From: Paenarthrobacter ilicis
Lineage (GTDB): Bacteria > Actinomycetota > Actinomycetes > Actinomycetales > Micrococcaceae
DNA length: 64,000 nucleotides
Direction of reading: 5' to 3'
NCBI RefSeq assembly: GCF_016907545.1
Contig: NZ_JAFBCD010000001.1
Location: 2,790,001-2,854,000, forward strand
Shown piece after piece: positions 18,460 through 28,932 of the stretch. Numbering within the stretch: the first letter of the stretch is position 1; each line of letters starts with the position of its first letter. The position numbers and the translations under genes are program-made. Under the pieces are notes generated by a model. That model had not been told where the DNA came from and did not search any database. It saw only the letters and a list, made by a program, of their open reading frames with translations.

Positions 18460-18990
18460 CTAGAGCTTCCGGTACATGACGTGGAGGCCCACGTAGCCGA
18501 TTTCAGGGTGGTCGAAAGCCTCCGGCACGGTTGCCAGGATCTTGAACCCCATGGACTGCCACAACCACACAGCACGGACGTTGCTTTCCACCACTGCGTT
18601 GTACTGCATGGAACGGAAACCCGCGGCCTTCGCCTGTTCCAGGGAATAGGCGCACAGGGCCCGGGCGATTCCCTGGCCGGAATTGTTGGCCCCCACCATG
18701 TACCCGGCGTTGGCTACATGGCGTCCGCCCCCGGCCTGGTTCGCGTGGAACTCTCCCGTTCCCAGGATCCGGCCTGCGTCCTTTCCACCGGCCCGGGCCA
18801 CGGCCACAAAGGTTTGGCCCGGGGCTTCCTTGGTCCACTTGTCCCGGGCTTCCCCTTCTGTGGTGTCGCGATCCCAGGTGAACGTTTCCCCCTCGCGGAT
18901 CACGGGTTCCAGAATTGACCAGATGCCCGGCCAGTCCCCGGAAGTTGCCGGGCGGATCTCGAAATTCTGTTCTTGGGTCACAGCGCCCAC
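18460..18990 (-). CDS. GNAT family N-acetyltransferase
   Basis: About 176 residues. FEIRPATSGDWPGIWSIL opens a GNAT domain, NAGYMVGANNSGQGIARALC is the acetyl-CoA-binding motif A, and SMQYNAVVESNVRAVWLWQS with the following MGFKIL completes the fold. The acceptor is unknown. The frame continues to 19152, but upstream sequence overlaps mshA and does not look coding; GTG 18990 or GTG 18981 are likely starts, with no clear Shine-Dalgarno. Convergent with the GH4 gene (6 bases between stops). Confidence 0.83.
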   Translation of the reverse strand: MGAVTQEQNFEIRPATSGDWPGIWSILEPVIREGETFTWDRDTTEGEARDKWTKEAPGQTFVAVARAGGKDAGRILGTGEFHANQAGGGRHVANAGYMVGANNSGQGIARALCAYSLEQAKAAGFRSMQYNAVVESNVRAVWLWQSMGFKILATVPEAFDHPEIGYVGLHVMYRKL

Positions 18991-19102
18991 GCTAGCAGTG
19001 TTGTCCACATAGCGGGGTTGCCGGATCGCTGCCTCGCCGGGCAGGAGTACTGTTTTCTGCAGGGCGAAAATGTCCTGTGATGTGAGTGTGAGGAGGATAC
19101 GG

Positions 19103-20347
19103 GTGCCATTGATCCGCCGTGTGGCCTTCTTGTCATTGCATACCTCTCCCATGGAGCAACCCGGGTCGGGGGACGCCGGTGGAATGAACGTCTACGTGCG
19201 GGCCCTTGCCGTGGCACTGGCGGAGACCGGTGTGGAGGTGGAAATCTTCACTCGATCCACCAAAGCCAACCAGCCCGCCGTCGAACATCCCGGTCCCGGA
19301 GTCTGCGTCCACAACGTCATGGCCGGTCCGCCCCGCAAAATTCCCAAGGAGGAACTGCCGGAACTCCTCCACCACATGGTGCAGGAAATCGACAAGATCC
19401 GGCAGCAGCAACTGCGCGCCCGTTACGATGCCATCCACTCCCACTACTGGGTGTCCGGGGTGGCGGGGCTGGAATTGTCGGAGCTGTGGGACGTTCCGCT
19501 CATCCACACCATGCACACCATGGCGAAAGTGAAGAACCTCGTCCTGGAATCAGGAGAGCGGCCCGAGCCGCGCCGCCGTGAAGACGGCGAGCAAAGGATC
19601 GTCAATGGCGCCGCCCGGCTGATCGCCAACACACCCACCGAGGCGGAGGAACTCGTGTCCCACTATGGCGCGGACCGCGATCACATCGATGTTGCGCCGC
19701 CGGGGGTGGACCTGAAGGTCTTCACGCCATCGTTCCGCAAGAAATCGCGGGCACTCCGCGGTGTCCGGCCGCACAGCTTCCACATCCTGTTCGCGGGCCG
19801 CATCCAGCGCCTCAAAGGCCCACAAGTCTTCGTCAAAGCCGCCGGAATTCTGCGCCAACGCCGCCCGGACATTGATCTGGAAATGACCATTTTGGGATCG
19901 CTGAGTGGTTCCAAGGATTTCAACCTCCAGCACATCATCCACGAGGCCGGGCTGGAGGACGTTGTCACCCATAGGCCTCCCGTGGTGGCCCCCGAGCTCG
20001 CCAGCTGGTTCCGTTCCGCCGACGTTGTGGTCATGCCGTCCTTCAGCGAATCGTTCGGCCTGGTGGCCTTGGAAGCACAGGCGTGCGGAACACCCGTAGT
20101 AGCAACCAACGTGGGTGGCTTGTCGCGGGCGGTATCGGACGGTCGGACGGGGATTTTGGTGGAAGGGCACCATCCCTCCGACTGGGCTGACGCCTTGGAG
20201 GACCTGTATGACGACGTCCAGACCCGGGAGGGCATGGGACGGCTCGCGGCTACCCATGCGGAATCGTTCGGTTGGCAGCGCACCGCCGCCATCACCTTGG
20301 AGAGCTACCGGGAAGCCGTGGGAGGCTTGCTGGTACCCCGGCGCTGA
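19103..20347 (+). CDS. mshA: D-inositol-3-phosphate glycosyltransferase MshA
   Basis: 414 residues of GT-B fold, family GT4. The N-terminus RVAFLSLHTSPMEQPGSGD continues with AGGMNVYVRALAVALAE, the exact MshA signature, and FSESFGLVALEAQACGTPVV is the nucleotide-sugar (EX7E) motif. MshA joins UDP-GlcNAc to inositol-3-phosphate, the first step of mycothiol synthesis. The frame opens at 19070, but GTG 19103 has GGAGG 6 bases upstream. ino1, which supplies the acceptor, lies about 2 kb downstream on the other strand. Confidence 0.95.
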   Translation: MPLIRRVAFLSLHTSPMEQPGSGDAGGMNVYVRALAVALAETGVEVEIFTRSTKANQPAVEHPGPGVCVHNVMAGPPRKIPKEELPELLHHMVQEIDKIRQQQLRARYDAIHSHYWVSGVAGLELSELWDVPLIHTMHTMAKVKNLVLESGERPEPRRREDGEQRIVNGAARLIANTPTEAEELVSHYGADRDHIDVAPPGVDLKVFTPSFRKKSRALRGVRPHSFHILFAGRIQRLKGPQVFVKAAGILRQRRPDIDLEMTILGSLSGSKDFNLQHIIHEAGLEDVVTHRPPVVAPELASWFRSADVVVMPSFSESFGLVALEAQACGTPVVATNVGGLSRAVSDGRTGILVEGHHPSDWADALEDLYDDVQTREGMGRLAATHAESFGWQRTAAITLESYREAVGGLLVPRR

Positions 20348-20448
20348 GCCCTCAACCGTTTGTGTCCCCGCTGCTGGTAGATTGACGCGCACAGCCCATG
20401 AAGCCTGCGGCCGCATCCCGGCCGCACGCAACCAGCCGGAGGACAACG

Positions 20449-22137
20449 ATGTCTGAACAGAAAACCTTGAGCGACCTCGAGATTGCCCGCAAAGCAACCA
20501 TGAAACCCATTCAGGACGTTGCCCTGCAGGCCGGAATTCCCGTGGAAGCCCTGGAACTGTATGGGCCTTACAAAGCCAAGGTCAATCCGGCAAAGCTCGA
20601 GCCCACCAGCGGCAAAGCGCCCGGCAAGGTGGTGCTCGTCTCGGCCATGTCACCCACACCTGCTGGCGAGGGAAAATCCACCACCACCGTTGGCCTCGCC
20701 GACTCCCTGGCGCGGGCCGGTCACCGGGTCATGATCGCCCTGCGAGAGCCGTCCCTGGGACCCATCCTCGGAATGAAGGGCGGCGCCACGGGCGGGGGCT
20801 ATTCCCAAGTGCTTCCCATGGACGACATCAACCTGCATTTCACCGGTGACTTCCACGCGATCACCTCGGCCAACAACGCCCTCATGGCCTTGGTGGACAA
20901 CCACATCTTCCAAGGCAACGCCCTGAACATCGACTCCCGGCGCATGACCTTCAAGCGGGTGCTGGACATGAACGACCGCGCACTGCGGGAAGTGGTCATC
21001 GGGTTGGGTGGACCGGCGCAGGGCGTACCTCGGCAGGACGGCTTCGACATCACGGTGGCCTCGGAAATCATGGCCGTTTTCTGTCTCGCCACGGATCTTG
21101 ACGACCTCCGCTCCCGGCTGGGTCGGATCACCTTCGGCTACACCTATGACCGCACACCGGTGACCGTCGCCCACCTGGGGGTGGAAGGTGCCCTCACCAT
21201 GCTCCTGAAGGACGCCATCAAACCCAACCTGGTGCAGACCATCGCCGGCACCCCGGCCCTGGTTCACGGGGGCCCATTCGCCAACATCGCCCACGGATGC
21301 AACTCCCTGATCGCCACCCGGACCGCCATGTCACTTGCCGATGTAGTGGTCACCGAGGCCGGCTTCGGCGCCGACCTTGGAGCCGAAAAGTACATGGACA
21401 TCAAGGCGCGGGTGGCAGAAGTGGCGCCAACCGCCGTCGTTATCGTGGCCACCATCCGCGCCCTGAAGATGCAGGGCGGAGTGCCCAAGGACCAGCTTGC
21501 CGGGCCCAACCCGGACGCCATGGAGGCCGGAGTGGAGAACCTGCGGCGCCACATCCACAACGTGGCAAAATTCGGGATCTCCCCCATCGTGTCCATCAAC
21601 AAGTTCGCCACCGACACGGCGGAGGAACTTCAGTGGCTCCTCGCGTGGTGCGCCGCGGAAGGTGTGGCTGCAGCAGTCGCCGATGTGTGGGGCCGCGGCG
21701 GAGGAGGCGACGGCGGCGACGAGCTCGCCGCGAAGGTTGCCGCTGCTCTTGATGCACCCGGCGAGTTCCGGCATCTCTACCCGTTGGAGCTCTCAGTGGA
21801 GGACAAGATCCGCACCATCGTCCAGGAGATCTACGGAGCCGATGGCGTGGATTTCTCTGTGCCGGCCCTCAAGCGGCTCGCTGACATCGAGAAGAACGGC
21901 TGGTCAGGCTTGCCCGTGTGCATGGCCAAAACCCAGTACTCCTTCACCGACGACGCCTCCATGCTGGGCGCTCCCAAAGGTTTCAAGGTCCACGTCCGGG
22001 ACCTCATCCCCAAGACCGGTGCGGGGTTCATCGTGGCCTTGACGGGTGCCGTGATGACTATGCCCGGGCTGCCCAAGGAACCGGCCGCGATGCGCATGGA
22101 CGTCGACGCCGACGGCAACCCCACCGGCCTCTTCTAA
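20449..22137 (+). CDS. fhs: Formate-tetrahydrofolate ligase
   Basis: 562 residues. The P-loop-like [40 protein letters not shown] and [18 protein letters not shown] are signatures of 10-formyl-THF synthetase, which activates formate with ATP and tetrahydrofolate. Length fits the usual 555-560. The start is ATG 20449 behind GGAGGACAACG; the in-frame codon at 20398 is too far upstream. Followed by the repeat array rather than an ordinary terminator. Confidence 0.97.
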   Translation: MSEQKTLSDLEIARKATMKPIQDVALQAGIPVEALELYGPYKAKVNPAKLEPTSGKAPGKVVLVSAMSPTPAGEGKSTTTVGLADSLARAGHRVMIALREPSLGPILGMKGGATGGGYSQVLPMDDINLHFTGDFHAITSANNALMALVDNHIFQGNALNIDSRRMTFKRVLDMNDRALREVVIGLGGPAQGVPRQDGFDITVASEIMAVFCLATDLDDLRSRLGRITFGYTYDRTPVTVAHLGVEGALTMLLKDAIKPNLVQTIAGTPALVHGGPFANIAHGCNSLIATRTAMSLADVVVTEAGFGADLGAEKYMDIKARVAEVAPTAVVIVATIRALKMQGGVPKDQLAGPNPDAMEAGVENLRRHIHNVAKFGISPIVSINKFATDTAEELQWLLAWCAAEGVAAAVADVWGRGGGGDGGDELAAKVAAALDAPGEFRHLYPLELSVEDKIRTIVQEIYGADGVDFSVPALKRLADIEKNGWSGLPVCMAKTQYSFTDDASMLGAPKGFKVHVRDLIPKTGAGFIVALTGAVMTMPGLPKEPAAMRMDVDADGNPTGLF

Positions 22138-22150
22138 CCCCACAACCGGC

Positions 22151-22324
22151 CCTCTCTCACATCCCCACCCCCAAACCCGGGTCGCTCTCTCACATCCCAC
22201 CCCCAAACCCGGCGGGATGTGAGAGAGGAACCACCAAAAGGCGACGGGATGTGAGAGAGGAACCACCAAAAGGCGACGGGATGTGAGAGAGGAACCACCA
22301 AAAGGGGGCGGGACGTGAGAGAGG
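22151..22324. repeat. Tandem 32-bp repeat array with inverted copies of a 15-bp core
   Basis: The core GGGATGTGAGAGAGG occurs at 22214-22228, 22246-22260 and 22278-22292, and as GGGACGTGAGAGAGG at 22310-22324, exactly 32 bases apart. The remainder of each unit is AACCACCAAAAGGCGAC or a close variant. The core also occurs inverted at 22151-22165 and 22184-22198 (33 bases apart), each followed by ACCCCCAAACCCGG. The inverted copy at 22185-22198 can pair with 22214-22227 as a 14-bp stem with a 15-base loop. There is no coding potential, and units follow directly without unique spacers, so it is not CRISPR. Confidence 0.9.
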
Positions 22325-22332
22325 AACACAAC

Positions 22333-22370
22333 GCCCCCGCTTCGCCGTGAAGTTCACGGGAAACGGGGGC
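22333..22370 (-). terminator. Nested hairpin after ino1
   Basis: GCCCCCG (22333-22339) pairs with CGGGGGC (22364-22370), and inside it CCGTG (22345-22349) pairs with CACGG (22355-22359). It lies 46 bases past the ino1 stop. No run of U follows on the minus strand, so it may be a weak or factor-assisted terminator. Confidence 0.55.
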
Positions 22371-22416
22371 CTTCGGAAGTGCTGCGGCGTCAGCGCCGGG
22401 ATTTGGTGCCCGGGGT

Positions 22417-23502
22417 TCAGCGCTCGATGTCACCACGGATAAAGGCTTCAACCTTTTCGCGGGCAAGGTCATCGTTGAACTGCTCCGGAGGCGACTTCAT
22501 GAAGTAGCTGGAAGCGGACAACAGCGGGCCGCCGATGCCACGGTCCAGGCCGATCTTGGCAGCCCGGATGGCATCGATGATCACACCGGCAGAGTTCGGC
22601 GAATCCCACACCTCGAGCTTGTACTCGAGGGAAACAGGCGCGTCACCGAAATTACGGCCTTCCAGGCGCACGAAGGCCCACTTGCGGTCGTCGAGCCAGG
22701 CAACGTAATCGGACGGGCCGATGTGAACGTCGTCGGCGTGGAGCTCGGCCTCGACGTTGGAGGTCACGGCCTGCGTCTTGGAGATCTTCTTCGATTCCAG
22801 CCGATCGCGCTCAAGCATGTTCTTGAAGTCCATGTTGCCGCCAACGTTGAGCTGGTACGTGCGGTCCAGGGTGACGCCGCGGTCTTCGAAGAGCTTGGCC
22901 ATGACGCGGTGGGTGATGGTGGCACCGATCTGGCTCTTGATGTCATCGCCAACAATCGGGATTCCGGCCTCGGTGAACTTGTCGGCCCATTCCTTGGTGC
23001 CTGCAATGAACACCGGAAGGGCGTTCACGAAGGCAACACCAGCGTCGATGGCGCACTGGGCGTAGAACTTGGCCGCCTGGTCGGAGCCGACAGGCAAGTA
23101 GCAGACCATGACGTCGGCCTTGGCTTCGCGAAGGGCCGCGACGATGTCCACGGCTTCCTCGGGAGCTTCAACGATGGTTTCGCGGTAGTACTTGCCCAGG
23201 CCGTCAAGGGTGTGGCCGCGCTGGACGGTGACGCCGGTGGAAGGGACGTCGGCAATCTTGATGGTGTTGTTTTCGCTGGCACCAATGGCGTCTGCAAGGT
23301 CCAGGCCCACTTTTTTGCTGTCGACATCGAAAGCAGCAACGAACTGAACATCGTTGACGTGGTACTGGCCGAACTCGACGTGCATCAGACCCGGAATGGT
23401 GGCCTTGGGGTCAGCGTCGCGGTAGTACTGAACACCTTGGACCAGCGATGCGGCGCAGTTTCCTACGCCGACTATGGCAACACGAATCGGATGTGAAGAC
23501 AC
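22417..23502 (-). CDS. ino1: Inositol-3-phosphate synthase (actinobacterial type)
   Basis: 361 residues, matching the short actinobacterial Ino1 proteins. [20 protein letters not shown] is the NAD-binding N-terminus, [37 protein letters not shown] and [19 protein letters not shown] are core family segments, and [11 protein letters not shown] belongs to the active-site region. It converts glucose-6-phosphate to inositol-3-phosphate, for mycothiol and inositol lipids. The start is GTG 23502 with AAGGAG just upstream. A TACAAT -10-like box is at 23606-23601, about 100 bases upstream. Confidence 0.95.
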   Translation of the reverse strand: MSSHPIRVAIVGVGNCAASLVQGVQYYRDADPKATIPGLMHVEFGQYHVNDVQFVAAFDVDSKKVGLDLADAIGASENNTIKIADVPSTGVTVQRGHTLDGLGKYYRETIVEAPEEAVDIVAALREAKADVMVCYLPVGSDQAAKFYAQCAIDAGVAFVNALPVFIAGTKEWADKFTEAGIPIVGDDIKSQIGATITHRVMAKLFEDRGVTLDRTYQLNVGGNMDFKNMLERDRLESKKISKTQAVTSNVEAELHADDVHIGPSDYVAWLDDRKWAFVRLEGRNFGDAPVSLEYKLEVWDSPNSAGVIIDAIRAAKIGLDRGIGGPLLSASSYFMKSPPEQFNDDLAREKVEAFIRGDIER

Positions 23503-23616
23503 GGAACTCCTTTTGAGAAAAAACCTCAGGGTGCCAGGCGCAGCCCCGACTAGGGTTCAGGGCTCGACAACAGGCACGGCGCCATTTGGCGCACACTTGC
23601 ATTGTAGCCAACACAA

Positions 23617-23645
23617 CAGGGGCCGGGTTTGTTCCCCGGCCCCTG
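23617..23645 (-). terminator. Hairpin terminator after the aldo/keto reductase gene
   Basis: CAGGGGCCGGG (23617-23627) pairs with CCCGGCCCCTG (23635-23645) as an 11-bp stem. On the minus strand it is followed by TTGTGTT. It separates the aldo/keto reductase from ino1. Confidence 0.8.
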
Positions 23646-23668
23646 CTACTGAAGTTAACCCGCGCAGG

Positions 23669-24706
23669 CTATTTCTGAGCCCACAGGTTGATATCCGATT
23701 CAACGGCGAATTCGTCGATCGCGTTCAGCTCATCGGAAGTAAATGCCAGGTTGTTGATGGCACTGAGGGTGTCCTCGAGTTGCGCCACGCTTGACGCGCC
23801 CACCAGCGCGGATGTCACCGGCGAACCCTTGGGCTGGTCCCGGAGGATCCAGGCGATGGCCATCTGGGCCAGCGTCTGTCCCCGGCCTTCAGCGATTGCT
23901 TTCAGGCCCCGCACACGGTCCAGCTTGTCCTCGGTCAGTTGCGACTCAGAAAGGAAACGTTCCTTTGCGGCCCGGGAATCGGCGGGCACTCCATTGAGGT
24001 ACCGGTCGGTGAGCATGCCCTGCGCCAGCGGCGAGAAGGCGATTGAGCCGGCACCCACCTGGTCGAGGGCCTCGTAGAGGTTGGGGGAACCATTTTCGGT
24101 CCATCGGTTCAGCATGGAGTAGCTGGGCTGGTGGATGAGCAAGGGGGTCCCGAGTTCCTTGAGGATCCGCGCCGCTTCGATGGTCTGCTCCGGTGTGTAG
24201 GAGGAGATGCCTGCGTACAGCGCCTTGCCTGACCGGACAGCGTAGTCCAAAGCGCCCATGGTTTCTTCCAGAGGAGTCTCCGGATCGGGGCGGTGGCTGT
24301 AGAAGATATCCACGTAGTCAAGGCCCATGCGGCCAAGGGACTGGTCAAGGCTGGAGATCAGGTTCTTGCGTGATCCCCATTCCCCATAGGGACCGGGCCA
24401 CATGTAGTAGCCGGCCTTGGTGGAAATGATGAGCTCATCGCGGTATGGCTTGAAGTCATCCTTGAGGTGGCGGCCAAAGTTGGTCTCGGCGGATCCGTCC
24501 GGCGGCCCGTAGTTGTTGGCGAGGTCGAAGTGGGTCACCCCAAGGTCGAACGCCCGGCGCAGGATGGCGCGCTGCTCGTCAAAACGCTTGTCGTCACCGA
24601 AGTTGTGCCAGAGGCCCAGCGAGATGGCGGGGAGCTTGAGTCCACTGCGTCCAACGCGGCGGTAGGGCATGGTTTCATAGCGGTTTTCCGCGGCCGAATA
24701 AGTCAT
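23669..24706 (-). CDS. mgrA: Aldo/keto reductase, L-glyceraldehyde 3-phosphate reductase type (YghZ)
   Basis: 345 residues of (beta/alpha)8 aldo/keto reductase. YRRVGRSGLKLPAISLGLWH opens the barrel, THFDLANNYGPPDGSAETNF holds the catalytic Asp and Tyr, LIISTKAGYYMWPGPYGEWG holds the lysine, and FYSHRPDPETPLEETM the histidine. LVGASSVAQLEDTL is the NADPH-binding end. This exact set is typical of YghZ/Gpr enzymes that reduce L-glyceraldehyde 3-phosphate or methylglyoxal. ATG 24706 is preferred over ATG 24715 because AGGA is then about 8 bases away. Confidence 0.9.
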   Translation of the reverse strand: MTYSAAENRYETMPYRRVGRSGLKLPAISLGLWHNFGDDKRFDEQRAILRRAFDLGVTHFDLANNYGPPDGSAETNFGRHLKDDFKPYRDELIISTKAGYYMWPGPYGEWGSRKNLISSLDQSLGRMGLDYVDIFYSHRPDPETPLEETMGALDYAVRSGKALYAGISSYTPEQTIEAARILKELGTPLLIHQPSYSMLNRWTENGSPNLYEALDQVGAGSIAFSPLAQGMLTDRYLNGVPADSRAAKERFLSESQLTEDKLDRVRGLKAIAEGRGQTLAQMAIAWILRDQPKGSPVTSALVGASSVAQLEDTLSAINNLAFTSDELNAIDEFAVESDINLWAQK

Positions 24707-24735
24707 ACCTACCATCCTGCCACCGCAGTTACGGG

Positions 24736-24771
24736 GGTGACGGCGCCGTCCGCAATGTGGGCGCCGTCACC
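24736..24771 (-). terminator. GC-rich 12-bp hairpin after treZ
   Basis: GGTGACGGCGCC (24736-24747) is perfectly complementary to GGCGCCGTCACC (24760-24771) around a 12-base loop. It lies 17 bases past the treZ stop. No U tract follows, so it is a U-less terminator candidate. Confidence 0.65.
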
Positions 24772-24788
24772 TCCGCTCGGTACTCGGT

Positions 24789-26564
24789 TCAGGCGACGCG
24801 TACGACGGCGGCGCTGGACCCGGGCAGGGTCAAAGTCGCCTCTTCCAGAACTGCTTCGCCGTCGGTTGCCAGTAGCAGGGACCCTGCCACCGGCGTCGAG
24901 AGTGTTTCGTCCCCGAAATTGCAGATCACTCGAACATCGCCGCGGGACATCTGCAGCCAGTGCTCGTCGTCGTCGAACTCCACGGACGTATCCCCGAAGC
25001 CGCCTTCCACGAGTTCCGGCGTTTCGCGGCGCAACTGTGCCAAATCCTTGTAGAGCTGCAGCAAGCGTGCGTGGTGCCCCTGGGAGGCTTCGTCCCAGTT
25101 GAGCTTGGAGCGCTCGAACGTTTCCGGGTCCTGCGGGTCGGGGACGACGTTCGGATCCCACCCCATGCGCTCGAATTCCTTGATGCGTCCCTCAGCCGTG
25201 GCCTTGCCCAATTCCGGTTCGGGGTGGGACGTGAAGAACTGCCAAGGAGTGGTGGCGCCGTATTCCTCACCCATGAACAGCATGGGTGTGAACGGGGAGG
25301 TCATGGTCAGCACTGCACCGATGGCCAGCTTTCCGTAGGACAAGGAAGCCGTGAGCCGGTCTCCTATGGCACGGTTCCCGATCTGGTCGTGATTCTGCAG
25401 GCAGACCACAAGCGCTGACGGGTGGGCGAGGTCGTGCCGGATGGGCCGGCCGTGGTGCCTGCCACGGAAGCTTGAGTAGCTGCCGTCGTGCAGGAAACCG
25501 TGCTCCAGGACTTTCGCCAGGACGGCCAAAGAATCGAAGTCCGAATAATACCCGGTGGTTTCGCCGCTGAGGTTGACGTGGACGGCATGGTGGAAGTCGT
25601 CGCTCCACTGGCCGTCCAAGCCGTACCCGTTGTCCTTCCGGGGGTAAATCAGGCGTGGGTTGTTGAGGTCCGACTCCGCTACCAGGGTTTTGCCAACACC
25701 GGTTTCCGTTTCGATCCGGTCCGCCAAGGCACCGAATTCCTCCAGGATGTGCACTGCCCGCTCATCACGAAGGGCATGGACAGCGTCCAGCCTGAGTCCG
25801 TCCACGTGGTAATCCCGGAGCCACATGGCGGCGTTGTCCAGGATGTAGCGGCGGACGTCGTCAGAGCCTGGGCCGTCCAGGTTCACGGAGTCGCCCCATG
25901 TGTTGCCTTCCCCTGACTTCAGGTACGGCCCGAAGTTGGGAAGGTAGTTTCCGCTGGGTCCAAGGTGGTTGTAGACCACGTCCTGGATGACGCCCAAGCC
26001 GGCAGCGTGGGCGGCATCCACGAAACGCTGGTACGCGGCCGGGCCACCATAGGGCTCATGCACCGCGTACCAGAGCACGCCGTCGTAGCCCCAGTTGTGG
26101 ACTCCGTTGAAACCGTTGACCGGCAACAGTTCCACGAAGTCCACGCCCAGGTCCACCAGGTAATCAAGCTTCGTGGCGGCAGCATCCAGCGTGCCTTCCG
26201 GGGTGAAGGTTCCCAGATGCAACTCGTAGATGACCGAGCCCTTGAGTTCCCGGCCCTTCCACCCACCGTCTTCCCACTGATGGGCTGAGGGATCAAAGGT
26301 GGAGGACAACCCATGGACTCCCTCCGGTTGCCTCCGCGAGCGGGGGTCCGGGAAGGGTCCTTCGCCATCAATCAGGTAGCCGTACGCGACGTCGCCTGCC
26401 GTGGCGGACACAGCGTCCGACGGCGCGCGCCACCAACCGGACGCGGCGCCGTCGTAATGGTGCTCCATGGCGTATTCCCGGCCGTCCGCCACCAAGCGGA
26501 CCGAATCAGCGTTCGGTGCCCAGACGTCGTAACGGTCATTTCCAGCAGCGTGCTCCAGCATCAT
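24789..26564 (-). CDS. treZ: Malto-oligosyltrehalose trehalohydrolase
   Basis: 591 residues, GH13. An N-terminal beta-sandwich ([20 protein letters not shown]) precedes the barrel: [38 protein letters not shown] with the nucleophile Asp, [14 protein letters not shown] with the catalytic Glu, and [16 protein letters not shown]. It releases trehalose from maltooligosyl-trehalose made by TreY, next upstream. Two Met codons in tandem open the frame; the second, at 26561, has the better spaced GGGAG. It completes glgX-treY-treZ. Confidence 0.96.
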   Translation of the reverse strand: MMLEHAAGNDRYDVWAPNADSVRLVADGREYAMEHHYDGAASGWWRAPSDAVSATAGDVAYGYLIDGEGPFPDPRSRRQPEGVHGLSSTFDPSAHQWEDGGWKGRELKGSVIYELHLGTFTPEGTLDAAATKLDYLVDLGVDFVELLPVNGFNGVHNWGYDGVLWYAVHEPYGGPAAYQRFVDAAHAAGLGVIQDVVYNHLGPSGNYLPNFGPYLKSGEGNTWGDSVNLDGPGSDDVRRYILDNAAMWLRDYHVDGLRLDAVHALRDERAVHILEEFGALADRIETETGVGKTLVAESDLNNPRLIYPRKDNGYGLDGQWSDDFHHAVHVNLSGETTGYYSDFDSLAVLAKVLEHGFLHDGSYSSFRGRHHGRPIRHDLAHPSALVVCLQNHDQIGNRAIGDRLTASLSYGKLAIGAVLTMTSPFTPMLFMGEEYGATTPWQFFTSHPEPELGKATAEGRIKEFERMGWDPNVVPDPQDPETFERSKLNWDEASQGHHARLLQLYKDLAQLRRETPELVEGGFGDTSVEFDDDEHWLQMSRGDVRVICNFGDETLSTPVAGSLLLATDGEAVLEEATLTLPGSSAAVVRVA

Positions 26565-26619
26565 GCTCCCTTTGGATGTTTCAAGCGTGTGTTGCAGTGA
26601 CGGTGTTGGTGGTTTCGGA

Positions 26620-28932
26620 TCAGTCCGTGGGAACCAACAGTGCTACGGGGTATCGACCCAGCAGTGTTGCCAGCTGAACAGATCCGGCACCGTAAGTGGC
26701 CCCGGTGAGTTCATCGCGGACTCCGGTTGCCAGCTCAATGGCCGTATCCCGCCAACCGCCGTCGCCTGCCAGTCGCTTGGGCAGACGGGTAGCCACCGTG
26801 ATGGCCCCCGGCTTGTCCTGTCCGCGATCAAACGCAACAACGTGGGCAGCGGCCTCGCCCCGTGCCTCCACTCCGCGGTACCCGCCGAACAATTCCGGCC
26901 GGTCCCTGCGGAGCCTCAACGCCCGGGAGACCACCAGCATCTTGGCGGCTTCCTCCGTGACGTCGGGCTGCTGTCCCGCGTCCAGGGCGGCCAGGGTTGC
27001 CACGCGGGCCTGGAAGTCCACGGGACGCCGGTTGTCCGGATCGGTCAGGGACCCATCACGGAACTCGGTGCCCTGGTAAACGTCCGGTACGCCCGGCATG
27101 GTGAGCTGGACCAACTTGGCGGACAGTGAGTTGGAGGTGCCGTAAGGTTCCAGCTCCGCCACGAAGTTTTCCAAAGCCCCGGCGACTTCCGGGACGTCGA
27201 ACACGGCGTCGACGGCGGCAGCCAGGTGACGCTCGAACTCCGGGTCAGGATCGGTCCAGTTGGTGGAGTTCCCTGCTTCCCGTGCGGCCTTCAGCGCGTA
27301 GCCCTGAAGACGTTCACGGTCAGCCGGCCAGGCACCGGCGATTGCCTGCCACACCAGCGCAGCCAACGGACCATCCGGGATGGGTGCCAGGTCCTGGACA
27401 GTTCCCAGGAAGAGCTCCCACTCCGGAACCGCTTCCGAGATGACTGAGATCCGGGCCCTGGCGTCCTCGCTGCGCTTGGTGTCGTGCGTGCTCAAGGTGG
27501 TCATGGACAACGGCATTTCAGCGTTGCGAACCGCCATCCGCAGATGGAAGTCTGCCGTAGCCAACGCAAACTCGGTGGGCTCAGCGCCCACTTCTGTCAG
27601 GGTGCCCAGCCGGGTGTACCTGAAGAAGGCTGTATCCTCAACGCCCTTGGCCATGACCATGCCCGAGGTTTGCTGGAAGCGCCGGGCGAGCTCCCCGGAG
27701 GTATCCAGCAGATGGGGCTGGAGCACCTCAAGGATGTCCTTGAGTTCCGGCCGGGACTGCGCAGCGGAACGGACTGCCTCTTCCAGGATCTCCCTGCCAT
27801 GCGGCAGGTAGGTGCGGTAGACCGGGAAGCAGCAAATGATCTCCGCGATCGCATCTGCCGCCTGGTCCTGCGGGAGGTTCGCCTCGGCCGGAACCAGCCT
27901 GGCGAGCCGCAGAACCTCGGACCTCAGGATGCCGTCCGCAATCCGGCGCTTGGTGTCATGGATCATCAGGTGGTAATCGGCCGGTTCGTCAGCGTCGCGG
28001 AGCCTGGCGTCCAGGGAGTCCAGGAATTCCTCGGCCGCAGGATCAACAAACAGGCGGTCTACGTCGGCCAGCGCGTCGTAGCCTGTGGTGCCTTCACAAA
28101 TGAAGGTTCCGGGCAGCTTTTCTCCGGGTTCCAGAATCTTCTCCACCAGCAAGTACGCTCCACCGGTCACTTCGCGAAGACGCTTCAGGTACCCCTCGGG
28201 ATCGGCCAGGCCGTCCGGGTGGTCAATCCTCAGGCCATCAACAAGGCCTTCATCAAACCAACGGACAATTTCCTGGTGTGCCTCGTCAAAGACCCAGGGC
28301 ACTTCCACGCGGACTCCGGCCAGTGTGTTGACAGCGAAGAACCGGCGGTAGTTCAGCTCGGCATCTGCCCGCCGCCAGCCCACCAACTCATAGTGCTGCC
28401 GGGAGTGAACATCGCGGGCGCTGTCACCGTCGCTGTACGTGCCGTCAGCCAAGGGGAAGCGGTGATCGTAATAGTGCAGCTCGCCGTCAACGACCTTGAG
28501 GTCGTCAAGGTCGTCGTCGCTGCCCAGGACGGGGACGCGGACCTTGCCGCCGCCGAACTCCCAGTCAACGTCAAAGGCTTCGGCGTACTTGGAGCCCCTG
28601 CCTTCCTTCAACAGCTGCCACCACCAGGCGTTCTGCGCCGGAGTGGCCACGCCCATGTGGTTGGGCACGATGTCCGCCAGGACTCCCAACCCGTGATCGT
28701 GGGCCGCCCTGGCCAGGGCAGACAGGCCCTCAGCACCGCCGCGGGCCGGATCCACGCTGGTCAGATCCGTGACGTCGTACCCGTGGTCCGAGCCTTCTTC
28801 GGCGGTCAGGACGGGAGAAACGTAAACCCAATCCACTCCCAACGATTTCAGGTATCCCGTGAGTTTGGCCGCATCCTGAAGGGTGAAGCCTGACCTGATC
28901 TGGAGACGGTACGTGGAGACCGGAGTCCTCAT
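26620..28932 (-). CDS. treY: Malto-oligosyltrehalose synthase
   Basis: 770 residues, GH13. It begins [19 protein letters not shown] and continues with [20 protein letters not shown], both TreY-specific. [20 protein letters not shown] contains the nucleophile Asp, [18 protein letters not shown] the acid/base Glu, and [18 protein letters not shown] the third conserved Asp. It converts the reducing end of maltodextrins to a trehalose linkage. Its ATG overlaps the glgX stop by four bases (ATGA), so the two are translationally coupled. Confidence 0.97.
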   Translation of the reverse strand: MRTPVSTYRLQIRSGFTLQDAAKLTGYLKSLGVDWVYVSPVLTAEEGSDHGYDVTDLTSVDPARGGAEGLSALARAAHDHGLGVLADIVPNHMGVATPAQNAWWWQLLKEGRGSKYAEAFDVDWEFGGGKVRVPVLGSDDDLDDLKVVDGELHYYDHRFPLADGTYSDGDSARDVHSRQHYELVGWRRADAELNYRRFFAVNTLAGVRVEVPWVFDEAHQEIVRWFDEGLVDGLRIDHPDGLADPEGYLKRLREVTGGAYLLVEKILEPGEKLPGTFICEGTTGYDALADVDRLFVDPAAEEFLDSLDARLRDADEPADYHLMIHDTKRRIADGILRSEVLRLARLVPAEANLPQDQAADAIAEIICCFPVYRTYLPHGREILEEAVRSAAQSRPELKDILEVLQPHLLDTSGELARRFQQTSGMVMAKGVEDTAFFRYTRLGTLTEVGAEPTEFALATADFHLRMAVRNAEMPLSMTTLSTHDTKRSEDARARISVISEAVPEWELFLGTVQDLAPIPDGPLAALVWQAIAGAWPADRERLQGYALKAAREAGNSTNWTDPDPEFERHLAAAVDAVFDVPEVAGALENFVAELEPYGTSNSLSAKLVQLTMPGVPDVYQGTEFRDGSLTDPDNRRPVDFQARVATLAALDAGQQPDVTEEAAKMLVVSRALRLRRDRPELFGGYRGVEARGEAAAHVVAFDRGQDKPGAITVATRLPKRLAGDGGWRDTAIELATGVRDELTGATYGAGSVQLATLLGRYPVALLVPTD

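Noticed and set aside
22151..22324. CRISPR array
   Set aside because: The 32-base units follow each other without unique spacers, two copies are inverted, and no cas gene is nearby.
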